Assembly: GCA_016946835.1 (NCBI GenBank)
Contig: JACVTC010000049.1
Coordinates: 209,501 to 273,500, forward strand
Source of the DNA: Neocallimastix lanati (nom. inval.)
Taxonomy: Eukaryota; Neocallimastigomycota; Neocallimastigomycetes; Neocallimastigales; Neocallimastigaceae
Reading direction: 5' to 3'
DNA: 64,000 nucleotides
Position numbers and translations under genes: made by a program
Shown: positions 1 through 20,555 of the stretch, in pieces
How positions within the stretch are numbered: position 1 is the stretch's first letter
Layout of the letters: each line of letters begins with the position of its first letter
Notes under the pieces: model-generated
Databases searched by the model: none
What the model was told of the DNA's origin: nothing
What the model saw: only the letters and a program-made list of their open reading frames with translations

Positions 1-1220
1 ATTTAATAAAAATTTTAGGAATAAATTATGAATAGGTTAGGTTACTATATCTTATGATTTATTACATGATCTGAAGAATAACATTCTTACATGCACTTTA
101 ACTATCAGAGAATAATTCTTATAATAAATATAAAAAAATAAAAAAATATTATGGAAATTTCATTAATGATATATTTTTAAATATAGTAATATAATAATAT
201 TAATATTAATATATTCTTATTTTCATATAATTATTACATAACTTATATTATTTACATACGATTTATTATCTTTTTTTAATTATATTCAAATTAATTATTA
301 AAACTATAATGTATAAAGTATTTCTTTTTTATTTGATAAAATTTTGAATAATCAATAAAAAAGAAAAAGTATTATATATATTTAACTATAGCTTATTACT
401 ATTATTAATATTTATTTTTATTTTTTATTTTTTTTAAAATGGTTATTATAGATAAAAAAAAAAAAAATAATATATTCATAATAAGAAATCTTTCCCATAA
501 ATATTATTTGTATAATTCATATATGATATTTCATTATTTATCATATTTTTTTTTTTATTTCGTAAAATATAATATATAATAAAGTATTATAATTGTTAAT
601 TATTAATAATAAAAATAATTTTATCATTTTTTTTTGATATTTAAAAAACAAAACGAAAATACTTTTTTTAAAGAAACATTTAATAAATATCAAATCAAAA
701 AGTTAAAAATTATAACAAAAATTTTAATTTAAAAAAATATATATTAAAATTTTGTAAAAATAATTTTTTTTTTTTAATTTTATAATAAATGTGATATATT
801 AATATATACATTTAATTTTTTTTTTTTTTAAATTAAAGTCTATAATTATTAAATAATTAAATTTTTATTTTATTTTTTTTTTATTTTTAAAAAAAGAGAT
901 TTTAAATTAAGAAGTGATTTAATTCTATAAATGACAATATTTGAATTGTTATTCTTTTTTTATATAAAAGAATTTTTAATATTATTTTTATAAATATTTT
1001 TTTTTTTAAATTTTATACTATCTTTTATTTATTACTTAGAGATTTATTTATTTTATTTTATTTTATTTTTATGGGATAAATCGAAAATTTATATCATATG
1101 TTGAGGGTTATATAAATATAATATAAAATTTAAAGTCATAAAATTTTGAATAATCTTTTTTATTTTTTATTTTTTTTTAAGAAACATAAAAAAAATAGAA
1201 AGAAAAAAAAATATATTGGA
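1..1220. other. 5' flank of the SNAPC1-like gene, no gene seen
   Basis: Very AT-rich DNA with many short poly-A and poly-T runs and no reading frame of useful length. The stretch just before the ATG at 1221 (about 1080-1220) should contain the promoter and 5' UTR of the next gene, but I cannot point to a specific promoter element. Confidence 0.6.
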
Positions 1221-7972
<6,752 letters not shown>

Positions 7973-8633
7973 TTAAAAATTATAAGAGGGAAAAAATAAT
8001 AATAATAATAATAATACTATTATTATAATTATTAAAAAGAGGGAAAAAATAATAATAAGAATAATAATAATACTATTATTATAATTATTAAAAAGAAATA
8101 ATTAAAAAAAAAAAAAAAAAATAATACTATTATTATAATTATTATAAATATTTTATTTTATTTTATTATATATATATATTATTATTATTAATAATAATAT
8201 TATTTTTTTATTTTTATTTTTTTATTTTTTTTTTTATTTTCTTTTCGTTTTATTTTATATATCGTATTCGTATTTGTATTTTTATGGCAATGGGAAATTT
8301 ATTAAAAATTTTTTTTTATTATTTTATTTTATTTTATTTATTTTATTATAATTTATTTATTTATTTATTTATTTTTTTTTATTATAATTTTTTTTTTTTT
8401 TATTTTTAAATAAAAATATTTTATTATTAACTTAAAATCTAATTTTAAATTATTTATTTAAATTATTTTATCTTCTATTAAAATATTATAAAAATACAAA
8501 AAAAAAAACAAACAAAACAAAACAAAACAAAACAAAAATAAAAATAAAAACAAATAAAAAAAAAAAAAAAAACAAATAAAAAAAAAAAAAGAACACACAC
8601 ACTATTAAAAAAAAAAATCTTATTTCTTTTCTC

Positions 8634-8683
<50 letters not shown>

Positions 8684-8738
8684 CTTTATGTTTTTGTTTT
8701 CTTTAATTAAATTTTTTATTAATTAAAAGATATATATA

Positions 8739-8805
<67 letters not shown>

Positions 8806-8923
8806 TAGATTTAACATTATTTAAATTTAATTATATTACTAAGTAATTAATTAATTAATTTTACAAATTATTTAATTTTTTTTTATAAATATAATTAAAA
8901 TAATAATGATTTAAAAAAAAAAA

Positions 8924-8955
<32 letters not shown>

Positions 8956-9017
8956 TGTAGTAATGAATTGAATTTTCATTTCTTTTTTTTTTTTTTTTAA
9001 TAGTTTATGTCAAATGT

Positions 9018-9061
<44 letters not shown>

Positions 9062-9131
9062 GATAAAATAAAGATATAAAAAATAAAAGAAAAAATAAAA
9101 GTTTTTTTAATTTTTTTTTAATTATATATTT

Positions 9132-9182
<51 letters not shown>

Positions 9183-9595
9183 CTTCTTCTTCTTCTTCTT
9201 CTTCTTCTTCTTCTTCTTCTAATAAAACATTAGAAAAGATAAAAACAAAAAAAAAAAAACAAAAAAGGGAAATATATAATTTTAAACAAAACTTTTATTT
9301 CCTTTATTCTTTTCCTTAATATTAATTTATTCTAATTTAGTTTGGTTTTTAATATTTTATTATTTAAAAAAAAAAAAAAAAAGATATATATCAAATATAT
9401 TTTCTTTTTCTTTTTCTTTTACTATTATTGTTATTATTACTATTTTTTTTTCTATTGTTATTATGATTTTTTTTTTTTTTTTTTTAAATTAATAAATATT
9501 TAATTTTTCATTAAATAATTTATTAATTCTATTTTTTTTTTTTTTTTTTGGTAATTTTAAAATTTTAAGTCTAATATATTATTATTATGATTATG

Positions 9596-9639
<44 letters not shown>

Positions 9640-9657
9640 TTTGTTAATATTACTTTA
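7973..9657. other. Intergenic region between convergent genes
   Basis: This holds the 3' ends of the convergent SNAPC1-like and VNX1-like genes. A unit of about 57 bp is tandemly duplicated at 7984-8097. Long homopolymer T tracts lie at about 8641-8683, 8742-8803 and 9135-9181, and a (TTC)n run at 9181-9219. No coding frame is seen. Confidence 0.8.
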
Positions 9658-12600
9658 TTAGACAATAAAGTAATAGGAGATAACAAAGACTAAATAGGCC
9701 ATAAGAAGCATAGCACCTTTGAAATAATTACTCTTACCTTCAGCATAAACATGTGAAAGTAAGAAGACACCAATAATAATCGTAACAACATCCCATTTAC
9801 TGAAAATTAATGTGAACATATATTTACTTTGTTGTGGAATATCCATAAAGAAGTGACGAACACTACAAATAACAATAATTGCAGGAATTTGAAGCATAGC
9901 TACTTGAGTGGCATAAGCACTACCAATTTCTAATGAAAGAGCAATATTACCATACATAGCAAAAGCAATAGCATTGTAAAATTCAGAAACATTAGGAGCA
10001 AGAGCAAATAAGGTGACACCAAGGAATTTTTCATCTAAATTAATACTCTTTAAGACAACGTCAACCGATCCAATTAAAATTTCGGCTAATAATGAGAAAA
10101 TAATGGTGGAGACGAGTAAAACGACAACACTTTCTAATTTAGTCCAACTTGGAGCTTCATGACCAACTTCTTCTTCTTCCTTTTCACCTTCACTATCACT
10201 ATCACTTTCATAGGAAATGACAGAGGCATTATCATTTCTATTCTTGGAAGAACGACGCTTTTCACGAAGTGGCAAATTCACTGGTTCTTCAGTTGTTTGA
10301 ATATTTAAAATAGTAAATGGTTTTGATTTTGTCAAGTTAGAATTATGGTCACGATCACGGTTACGATCACGGCTACGTTCATGGTCACGATCACGGTCAC
10401 GATCACGATCAACACTATTGATTAAATTATTGAATTCATATTTCATGTTACTCTCCTTGTTAATAATTTCACCATAGGAATTGTAAATAATATCATCATC
10501 ATCATCATCATCATCATGAAGACTAACATTATTGCTGGTAGCTGTAGCACTAGTACTTCCAAGAGGATTAACACTACGACTAGAACCAGATGGAGTATTA
10601 ATTTCTGAAGAATTAGAAGAATGCTTCTTATTATTACGAGAACGGGAACGAGAAGAACGACGAGTTCTAGAACGAGATCTACGCTTTTGATTATTCTTCT
10701 TTGTTTTAGCATAAATTTGTTTGACGTGAGTACGAAGAGTGAACAATAAACCAACACCATAGGTGAAAACTAAAGCAACAGCACAAATCCAAACTAAATA
10801 TTTGGTGTGTGTATGATAGAATGGATCATCTAATGGATCTGGTTGTCTGAGACGACAATTACGGCATTCACTCATAATGGTAGTTGGATCGGTGAGGGTA
10901 GAATTGAAGGAAGTACCGAGATTATCGGGACAACTTTCACATTCTAAGTTGTAAGAACCATAGAATTTTTGGAAGAGAGTTGGAGTGAAGATACCAATAA
11001 TAGAAAGAATTAAAAGTGTGGAAGAAACACCAGCACTTTTAGCATTGAAACGTTGTTCTTTTCTCTTAATACCACCAGTTAACATACTCATACCTGGAAG
11101 AGCTAAAATACCAGTTAAAACAGAACCGATAATAGAACCTTCAACAATCTTTGCTTTACCTTCAGCTAAAGCAATGGTATAAAGAATAACTTCAATAATA
11201 CTACCAAAAGTAGCATTAATAACAGCACCAAGTGCTAAATTAGTTTGAGCAGTAATCGAAGAAACAGACATACCAATGAAATAGGCTAATGGAATAACTG
11301 AAATTAATGAAGAAAAGAAAATAACTAATGGATGTCCTACACCAGTTTTTCCAGTTTTTGGTGAAATTAAATAGGCATCCAAAAGGGTGAAGACGACGAA
11401 AAGAAGTGAATTGAAAAAGATAACATTGATACCACCTAAAGTATATTTATAGTAACGAAGACCAATGGCACGATAAGTACAAAGAATAATTTCTGAATGA
11501 CCAGAAACTTGATAAGTACTGTTGAAATCTACTGATTGTGGAGTAGTAGCAGGATAACTGCTACTACTATCACCATGAGTATTGATAAGAGGAAGTACAG
11601 ATTCATCACCGGCATTTTCATTTTTATGAATTTTCTTAAAGATAGTATTAATCTGAAATGGTGGTGGATTAGAAGAATGAACAAAAAGTTCTAATGGTTC
11701 ATTAAGAATATGGTTGAGAAGGACAAAGTTTAATTTACTCATAGGAATTGAAACAACAAACATCCAACAAATAGCAGCAACAATTAAATGCATTGGTGTA
11801 ATGATAGTATACATGAATAAGTAAAAGAAGAATCCTGAAACACCATTGTTAAAGAGTAATTCTAAAAGTTTCTTAACATTCCATTCAATTTCTTCTTCAG
11901 TACCATATTTATGAGCAAAGTGTTCACTTCTTTTTCTTGAATAGTTACCAACAATTTCATTATCAGCATCATTAAAGAAATTTTTGTATCTATCGTTGTC
12001 TTCTTCGTTAATAGCAGTGTAATAATCAATATCTTCAGAGAAATTACCTCTAACTCTTTCAATGTATTTTCCAAAAGGCCAGAAAATGTAATGAGTAATA
12101 CCAAATAACAACTATATTTAAATTTATTTAATTTATATATATATATAAATAGATAAATATATATAATGTAAGAATTTATTATTTTTTTTATATTTAAATT
12201 ATTAACATTTTATTATTATTATTACTATTATTATTATTATTACTATTATTATTATTATTATTTTTTAAATTTATATATTTATATTTAAATTTATTATTAT
12301 TATTATTATTACTTTTTTTTTTTTTTTTTTTTTTTATTAATTTTTAATTTTTAATTATTTATTATTTTTTTTTTTTTATTTTTTATTTTTTTATTTTTTT
12401 ATTTTTTTTATTTTTTTTTCATTAATACTTACTCTAATGTATCTTGCTAATAAAGCAGATTGCTTTGGTTTTGGTGAAAGTGAAATAGCTTGTGGTGGCT
12501 TAATAAGAGTTTCAAAAATATAAATAACGATATAAATTGGAACTAAAAGACAAACAGCAACAAAGAGATAAGTTAAAGCAGCAATCCAACCAAATGTTAT

Positions 12601-13214
12601 TGCCCAAATAAGATTACCCGGGAAAAGGAAGATTTCAGCCTTAGTATAAGGTTGATTTGGTTGAGAGTGCAAGGCTTCATGAGTTGTCGTAAAAATTGAA
12701 CGATGCTTTTTGTAAAGAGCTGGCTTCCAAAGACGAAGACCGAATGGGTGACTTACATTAATGGCCTAATTGTAATAATATTAAATATAAATGTTTCGAA
12801 AAAATATTTTATAATTAAAATTAATTAATTAATAAGTTATATATATCATTTTAATAAATGAATAAAATTTATCAATATTATACTATTTATTTTAATAAGT
12901 ATATTTACCTCTTGTCTATCTTTAACATTTTGAAATTCATCATTTTCATTTATTTCACCATCTTCAACTTCCTCTTCTTCCTCTTCTTCTTCTTCTATAT
13001 CACCTTCTAAATTTTCAAGTTCTTCTCCACTACTATTTGTATTTTCTTCAGAATTTAATTTATCTTCTTCAGTATTACTTAAAGTATCTTTTTCTTGTAA
13101 TTCTTCGATTTCAGCATCTTTTCCTTTACTGTCAAAATGTACATTTTTTGTATTTGGAGTGTTAGGAGTATTTAAAATACTCTGAGTGTTTTGATTTGGT
13201 ATATCAATTTCCAT
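9658..13214 (-). CDS. VNX1: VNX1-like vacuolar monovalent cation (Na+,K+)/H+ exchanger of the CaCA/CAX superfamily
   Basis: Three exons read on the minus strand: 13214-12909, 12765-12433 and 12111-9658, all phase 0, giving about 1030 residues. Donors are GTAAAT and GTAAGT. Residues 1-102 are acidic and disordered. Two related hydrophobic segments follow, one around IWAITFGWIAALTYLF in exon 2 and one starting LLFGITHYIFWPFGKYI in exon 3, as in the N-terminal domain of fungal Vnx1-type proteins. The first exchanger repeat has INATFGSIIEVILY near residue 512. The second has FALAPNVSEF near residue 915, followed by GSAYATQVAM. These are the CAX c-1 and c-2 signatures with their acidic residues. 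Between them is a cytosolic loop of about 200 residues rich in Ser-Arg, with a poly-Asp run and Asp-Arg repeats. Yeast Vnx1 is 908 residues. The role (vacuolar Na+ and K+ uptake against protons) comes from the family; a Ca2+/H+ specificity cannot be excluded. Confidence 0.85.
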
Positions 13215-15151
13215 TTTTTATTTTTTTTTTTATATTACTTTATTTCCTTTTTTGTTTAATTATATCAATGAATAGATTATATTTATATTTTATATTTTAT
13301 TAATTTATTGATGGTATTATAATATTTTATGATATAAATATTGATTTTATTATAGATAACTAACAAATTTTGAATAAATTATATATGAAATATTTATATT
13401 ATTTTTATTTTTCAATAATATTAATTAGATTGCTATTTTATATTTGATTTATATTCCTGTTAAAATAAGTTATTTTTAAATATTTATAAATTAGTGTTAT
13501 TATTTATAACAATATTAGTATTTATTTTGTATTATTATTATTATAATTATTATTATTATTCTTTTAATATTTTTAATTTATTTATTTTTATATTTATTAT
13601 ATTATTATTATTATTTTTTTTTTTGCTTTAATTATTAAACAATATTTATTAAAAATAGTAAGAGATTGTAAAAGATAAGATGTTTAAAATATGAAATGAT
13701 TTTTATATATCTTATTATTTAATTCAATAACATCGATATATATTTTATTTATTTTATTATTATTATTTTTTTTTTTTTTGAGTAATTTAATTATTAATAA
13801 TTGAAATATTTGTACTTTGATCGATAAATTATTATTTTTGTGCCGAGAATATTATTTAAATTATTTATTATTGTAATCTATTTAATATTTATTTTTTTGT
13901 TTAAATAAACAAAAGTTTTAGTTTTAGTTAATTATTATTTCCTTTTTTTTAAAAAAAAAAAAAAAAAAAATTAAACTATACAAAAGGAAAAAAAAAAAGA
14001 TAATAATTAAAAGATAAATAACTAATTAACTAAATATTTTTGTTCTTATCTTACTATTAATAATAAATATTGCCTAATTTTTTTTTTTTTTTTTTTTTTA
14101 AATTATTTCTATATAAATCTTTTTTTTTTTTTTTTTTTTTTTTATTTAATTTTAATTTTATTTTTAAAAGAAGAAAAAAAAAAATACAGGAGACTATTTA
14201 GGTTCAAATTTAAAAATTCTATATGACATTCTATATTATTTAAATATTAAATATTTTATATTTATTCTATATTATTTAAATATTAAATATTTTTATATTT
14301 ATTCTATATTATTTATTCTATATTTATATTATTTTATATTATTATTATATTATTTATATTATTTTTTATTATTTAATTGAATTTTCATATATTATATACT
14401 ATTATAATATATATCATATATGGTATTATAGAAACATTACTATTAATAAAAATTTATTAATTTTTAATATTATAATTTCATTTAAATAAAACACTTTTAT
14501 TATTATTTATTTAGTACTAAAAATAAAATTAAAATAAAATAAAATATAAATAAATAAATATCAATTTTATAACGTTCTTTCAAAAAATATTATTTACTAA
14601 AAAGTTTAAAAATAAAATAATTATCTAATATTATATATATTTTGTTATATTCCTTTCTTTTTTTCTTTATTCTTGACTAGTTTAAATTATAATTTTTTTT
14701 TTCCCTTTCTTTCTATGTAGTGTTTCTTTATTTTATTTCAGTTTATGGTTTTTTAATTTTTTAATTTTTTTTTATTTTTTATTTTTATTTAATATTATTA
14801 AACATTTCTATTTTTGGTAAAGTTTTTAATGCAATAATTAAATAATTTAAAATATAATTTTTTTTTTTTTTTTTTTTTTTTTTAAATATTCATAAAAAAC
14901 AAAATAAAATATGTCTTTTTATTTCATTTCATTTTATTTTTTTTAAAGGTTATATATTTATAAAGTTTTTAATGATTACTAATTACTAAATTATTCATTA
15001 TTAATTGAAATTAAAAAAAAAAAAAAAATTGTTAAGCGTATAATAATAGTATTTTTGAAATAAAATTTTTATATATTTAATGAATCTTCTTTTTATTTTT
15101 ATTTAACACTTTTCATTCGATAAAAATAGAATCATTTATAATTAAATTTGC

Positions 15152-15187
<36 letters not shown>

Positions 15188-15359
15188 TTATTTTTTTTGT
15201 TAAACTCATTTAATTAAAATCTTTAAATACTTTAATGATATTTAATATTCATCATTGTTATATTATTATACTTTTTACTATACCTTTTAAATTAAAGACC
15301 AAGAGAGAGATGATTTCTATTACTTTTATTGATTACTACAGTCTCATACTAATTATACG

Positions 15360-15393
<34 letters not shown>

Positions 15394-16562
15394 TTATTAT
15401 TGCTGTGAAAAAGTAATTAAACGAAACAATATATTTTATAAATTATAAAAAAAAATTATATAGAAAAGAATAGAATAGAGTTAAGAAATAAATATTTATA
15501 AAATAATAATGATAATAATAATTATTATTTTTAATTTTTAAAGGTATATTTAAAGTATATATACTGGCGATTTTAATATTGAAAATTAAATAAATAAGTA
15601 ATTAAAAGACGATATCGATAAATACAACTTTATATATAAACATATACTGTATATCAAAATATCTATTAAAATTTAATATTATATTGTTTATTGTATATTT
15701 AAAGATTTATTAATATTCTTATTGTTATATAATTAAGAGGGATATTTTTTTATTAATTCAATTATTTATTATTGTTTTACTATTTATTAGTTATTGAAAT
15801 ACAAATATTTATTTTTTTAATACCTAAATCAATAAATCAAAAATATAACAAAAACGAATAGATAAATAATTGAATAATTAAATAATAAATAATAAATAAT
15901 AAATAATAAATAATAAATAACAAAATAATAAATAATAAATAATAAAATAATAAATAATAAATAATAAATAATAAATAATAATAAAAAGAGTATTTATTAA
16001 TAAATAATAAATAATAAATAATTGAATAATAAATAATAAATAATAAATAATAAATAATTGAATAATAAAAACAGTATTTATTAATAAATAAATAAATATG
16101 ATTAATAATAAATAATTGAATAATAAATAATGGAATAATAAATAATATTTGGTTAAGCTCAAATAATTTACTAATAATAATTAATAATTAATAATTAGGA
16201 TGGAATTTTGTTATATTCTCATGATATTAATATTTTAATATTTTAATATTTTTAATTTTAGATTAATTATAAAACTTCCTTTTTTAATCCATCTTTAGAC
16301 TGACGGCATTTTCTTGATTTTAACTAATTCTATAGTGATAATCAATTTGCCATTCATTACTAATTAATTATTATTATGGAATTTATGGAATATCTGAAGA
16401 TATTTAGAAGCATATTTTAAATATTGAAATCAGTCTTTTTTTTTTTTTTTTAATAAATTCTATATTAATAAATATATAGATAAATTATATATTAATAAAT
16501 AAATAGATAAATTATATAAATTCTAATTTATAATATTAATATAACATTAGTAATATTAATAA

Positions 16563-16606
<44 letters not shown>

Positions 16607-19587
16607 TATATATATATATAAATAAAATTATACATGTCATTAATAATTATAGTTTTTTATTATTCATTATGATAGGATTATAAACTAATATAGTAAAATG
16701 TATTAGATCAATTAAATTTAATATATTTAAATTGTATTTAAATCTATAAATATAATAAATATTAAAATATAGAGAATAATAATTTATTTAATAATATATT
16801 AAATATTTACTTTAATATTCTATTTAATAATAGAATTAATTATAATTATCGCTTATTTATCTAAATATATTTAGAAATTGACTTTAATTATTAGAATTCT
16901 TTTTTTATTATTTTATATATTAACGGTAGATGCTATTGTATATTTTAATATACTATTATTATATATACTACTTCTATTCTAATTGAATTTTATATATTTC
17001 CAAATATAATATTATTAATTTAATATATTATAGAAATATTTATTTAAAATTGTTTGGATATTTCCAACCATTAAAATTTTTCCAATTTAAAGTTTTTAAA
17101 TATTAAGAAATATTATCATATTATTTCTATTTAATTTGTTTTAATATTTTAACTATAAGAATTTATTATTTTAATATATTGCAAAGTATAATAATAATAT
17201 ACGTCATATTAAATCCGTGGATTAAACTTTAATTCTGAAATAATTAAAAATAATAAATATATATAAATTTTTAATTTCTTATTTATAATTCAACTATTAT
17301 CAAAATGAACATAATAAAAAGTATAAAACACTTTTATTTGTATGCTAAATAAAAGGTCATTCCAAATAATTAAAAAGTAAAATAAAAGGTAATTCATATG
17401 ATATAATAAAAAAATATCATTAAATAGTTATTTTAATTTTAAAATTTTGACATTGCCTATTACAATTATTTTGATAAATAAAATATTGCCAGTGAATTGA
17501 CATATACGATTGATGTTGTTATTTAATAAATTAGTTAATGATATAATAATCAATAATTATCAACTATAAATTATTATTATCGATATTATTAATAATATAT
17601 ATAATATATAAAAAATATAAATATTAATATAAAAAACTTAATATAGAATAAATTAGTTATAATTCTTTTATCTAAATGATATAATAATTTTTTTTTATTT
17701 GTATTTAAAGAGAGGATTACTAAATAATTGATAATATCTATATTATTGTCTCTAATTATTTTTTTGGTTATTCTTTATTTATATTTTTTATTAATTAATT
17801 AAATATCCATTAACTTATAAATTTTTTATTTTTTATTTTTATTTTTATTTTTATTTTTTCAAATATGTATATTTGAAATTTACAGAACAAATATATCTAT
17901 AAAAATAAATTTTTATCAATTTTATTACTAAAATTTCCAATGAGTTAGGAAAAAAAATTAAGTCCTATTATTACTTTTTTTTTTTATTTTGACTTTATTT
18001 CAAATTTTTAATTATATAATTACTAACATTTTTATTAATTTTATAACTAAAATTCAAATGAATTTGTAAAATATAGTTTTATTACAAAAAGAAACCAATT
18101 TACTCTAAAGTTTTTTTTATTTATTATTATTTCAATTATATCATTTCTATTATAATAATTATTTTTAAGTTAATTTATCTTATCAATAGTAATTTTTATT
18201 AATACATTTTGATGATTACTTGTAAGTATTATATTTTAAATATCTATTTTTGTGTTAATATAATTAAATATATGTTTTTTTTTTTTTTTGATATATCTTA
18301 AAATATCATATTTATTATAGAATATGACATTAGTAATGAAATATATATATATATTGATTCTAACTATGGTGTAATAATTAATAACTGAAAAATAAATAAT
18401 TTTGAATATGTAATTAATGAATGGAATAAAATTGATATATATATATATATATATTTATTTTTATTTTTAATTTTATTTATTTTTATTTTTTTTTTTATTT
18501 TATTTTTTTATTTTCAATAAGAAGATATGAATTGTAAAATATAATATAATATTTCTCATTTATTTTTTATTATTTTTTTAATAGTACATTATTATTATAT
18601 CTTATAATATATATATATTTTTAATAATAGTACTAATTGTAATACCAAAATTTAATATTTAATAATATATAGTACGAATAACAATAATAATAAATTATTA
18701 TATTATACTTTTTGAACATATCAATTTATTAAATTTTTCTTTGATAATTAAATATTAAATATTAATCTATGCTCATATAAATGATATTTATTTAGACTAA
18801 TTATCAAAAACAAATTATTTAATGAAAAATAAAATAAAAAATTTTATTAAATAGTTAGCAATATATAAGAAAATATTAAAATATTAAAATATTTAAATAA
18901 TTTTTGACATATTTACATAGTTTTGATTTATAAATAATTTATTTATTATTATTTTTATTAAAAAATAATGACCGGTGGCTAAGTAATCATAAAAATGAAA
19001 ATTTATATCAATAAATATTTTTTATTATTATTTACTATTATATTAATCCTTCGTAGTATATAAGAATTACAATAAAGTGCTTAAAAAGATAAAAAAAAAA
19101 ACATATAGAAATTAATATTTCGTTGATATTCAAAGAAAATTATAAATGAAAATAAAATAACAATTAATATTCTTTTTTAAAAATGATTTGGATATATAGC
19201 AATAAATAATAAATATTGACTAGTATAAAGTAAAAATATTGTATTTACTGACTTCCTAAATATTGTATTATATAACATAAGTAATTAAATATACAATTAT
19301 AATTTTAAAAAAATAATTAATTCATGATATTAACAAAATAAAACTTTTTCTATTTAAAATAAAAATAAAATAAAAAAATTTTTATTAATATTTTAAAAAT
19401 TTATTAGTTAATATATGTATTACATTAATACATTATTTAAATTAATCCAATCATAATTTGTTTTTCATCTACAAATTTAAATATTTTGCCAATCAAAAAT
19501 TAAATTAGAATAACAAAAGAAATTATCTATGGTTTATGGTTGAACACCTCTCTCTTAAAATTTAGTTGACCCTATTTGTGAGTGACA
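13215..19587. other. Gene desert of about 6.4 kb
   Basis: No supportable coding exon, RNA gene or transposon relic was found on either strand. The DNA is mostly A and T with poly-T runs. A simple AATAAATAAT-type repeat occupies about 15870-16150 and an (AAAT)n run lies at 16560-16590. The left edge should contain the promoter of the VNX1-like gene and the right edge that of RPL35. Confidence 0.6.
15868..16150. repeat. Imperfect AAT/AAAT simple repeat block
   Basis: About 280 bp built of AATAAATAAT-type units with occasional TTG interruptions. The long minus-strand reading frame across it encodes only Tyr, Leu and Ile runs and is not a gene. Confidence 0.9.
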
Positions 19588-20555
19588 ATGGTAATGATGA
19601 ATGTTTGAATGAAATGTCTTATTTTATTAATTTAATTATTAGTATGTTTTGATTATTTATTTATTGAAGGCTGTATGTTTTTATGGAATGAATTTTTAAA
19701 ATTATGTATGTATATATAAAATTTTGATGGATTAGTAAATGGTGTTTTGATAAAAAAAAATTATAATAAAATGTTTTTATTTAAAAACATAGCATGATTT
19801 TGAAAGAAAGTGTTAACGTGTTTTAGTTTGTAATTAATTTATTTCGAGTTTCATTATTATGAAATAAATTCTCATCCATTAATTCCAAATTTAATGATGT
19901 TGAATAAATAATATTATTATAAAATCTTATCTCTATACAAGGAATAACTATATATTATAGTTTTATTATTTTACAAAAATTTAAATGAATTATGAATTTA
20001 ATATAATATAGAATATTAATAAAAAGGATATATATAACTAATCAATATATATGTATATATGTTATATAAAAGACTGATATCAAAGCTTACGAATTAAGAA
20101 ACAAGACCAAAGCTGAACTTACTAGCAAGCTTGCTGAACTCAAGGCCGAACTTGCTTCCTTAAGAGTCCAAAAGGTCAATGGTGGTAACAACACCAAGTT
20201 ATCCAAGATGTAAGAATTTTTAAATGTATTTAAAATAATAATTAAATTTATAATATTATAAATATTTTAAATAACAAATGAAAAATTATATATATATGTT
20301 TAAAAATAAAATCTAAAAAATAGTCAAGAAGTCCGTAAGGGTATTGCTAGAATCAACACCGTCATCAGCCAAGCCCAACGTGAACAACAACGTACTTTAT
20401 TCAAGGGTAAGAAGTACATTCCACTTGATCTCCGTGCTAAGAAGACTCGTGCTATCCGCCGTAGATTAACTCCATTCGAAGCTTCCCAAAAGACTGTTCG
20501 TCAACAAAAGCATGATACTCACTTCGCTCAACGCAAGTACGCCGTTAAGGCCTAA
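19588..20555 (+). CDS. RPL35: 60S ribosomal protein L35 (uL29)
   Basis: Three exons: 19588-19590 (the ATG alone), 20073-20209 and 20324-20555, giving 123 residues. The protein starts [17 protein letters not shown] and ends QRKYAVKA. It carries the family blocks [21 protein letters not shown] and ...[12 protein letters not shown], and its length equals human RPL35 (123; yeast 120). The protein sits near the exit tunnel of the large subunit. The first exon was placed because ATG-GTAATG at 19588 splices in phase to AG-ACTGATATCAAAGC and reproduces exactly the four residues that precede KAYELR in other fungi. Intron 1 is about 480 bp and intron 2 114 bp. Codon use is distinctly richer in C- and G-ending codons than the neighbours, as expected for a highly expressed gene. 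Confidence 0.93.

Noticed and set aside
19591-20072. Possible box C/D snoRNA in RPL35 intron 1 (ATGATGA at the intron start)
   Set aside because: No matching D box (CTGA) at suitable distance inside the intron; the only CTGA is in the next exon, 480 bp away.
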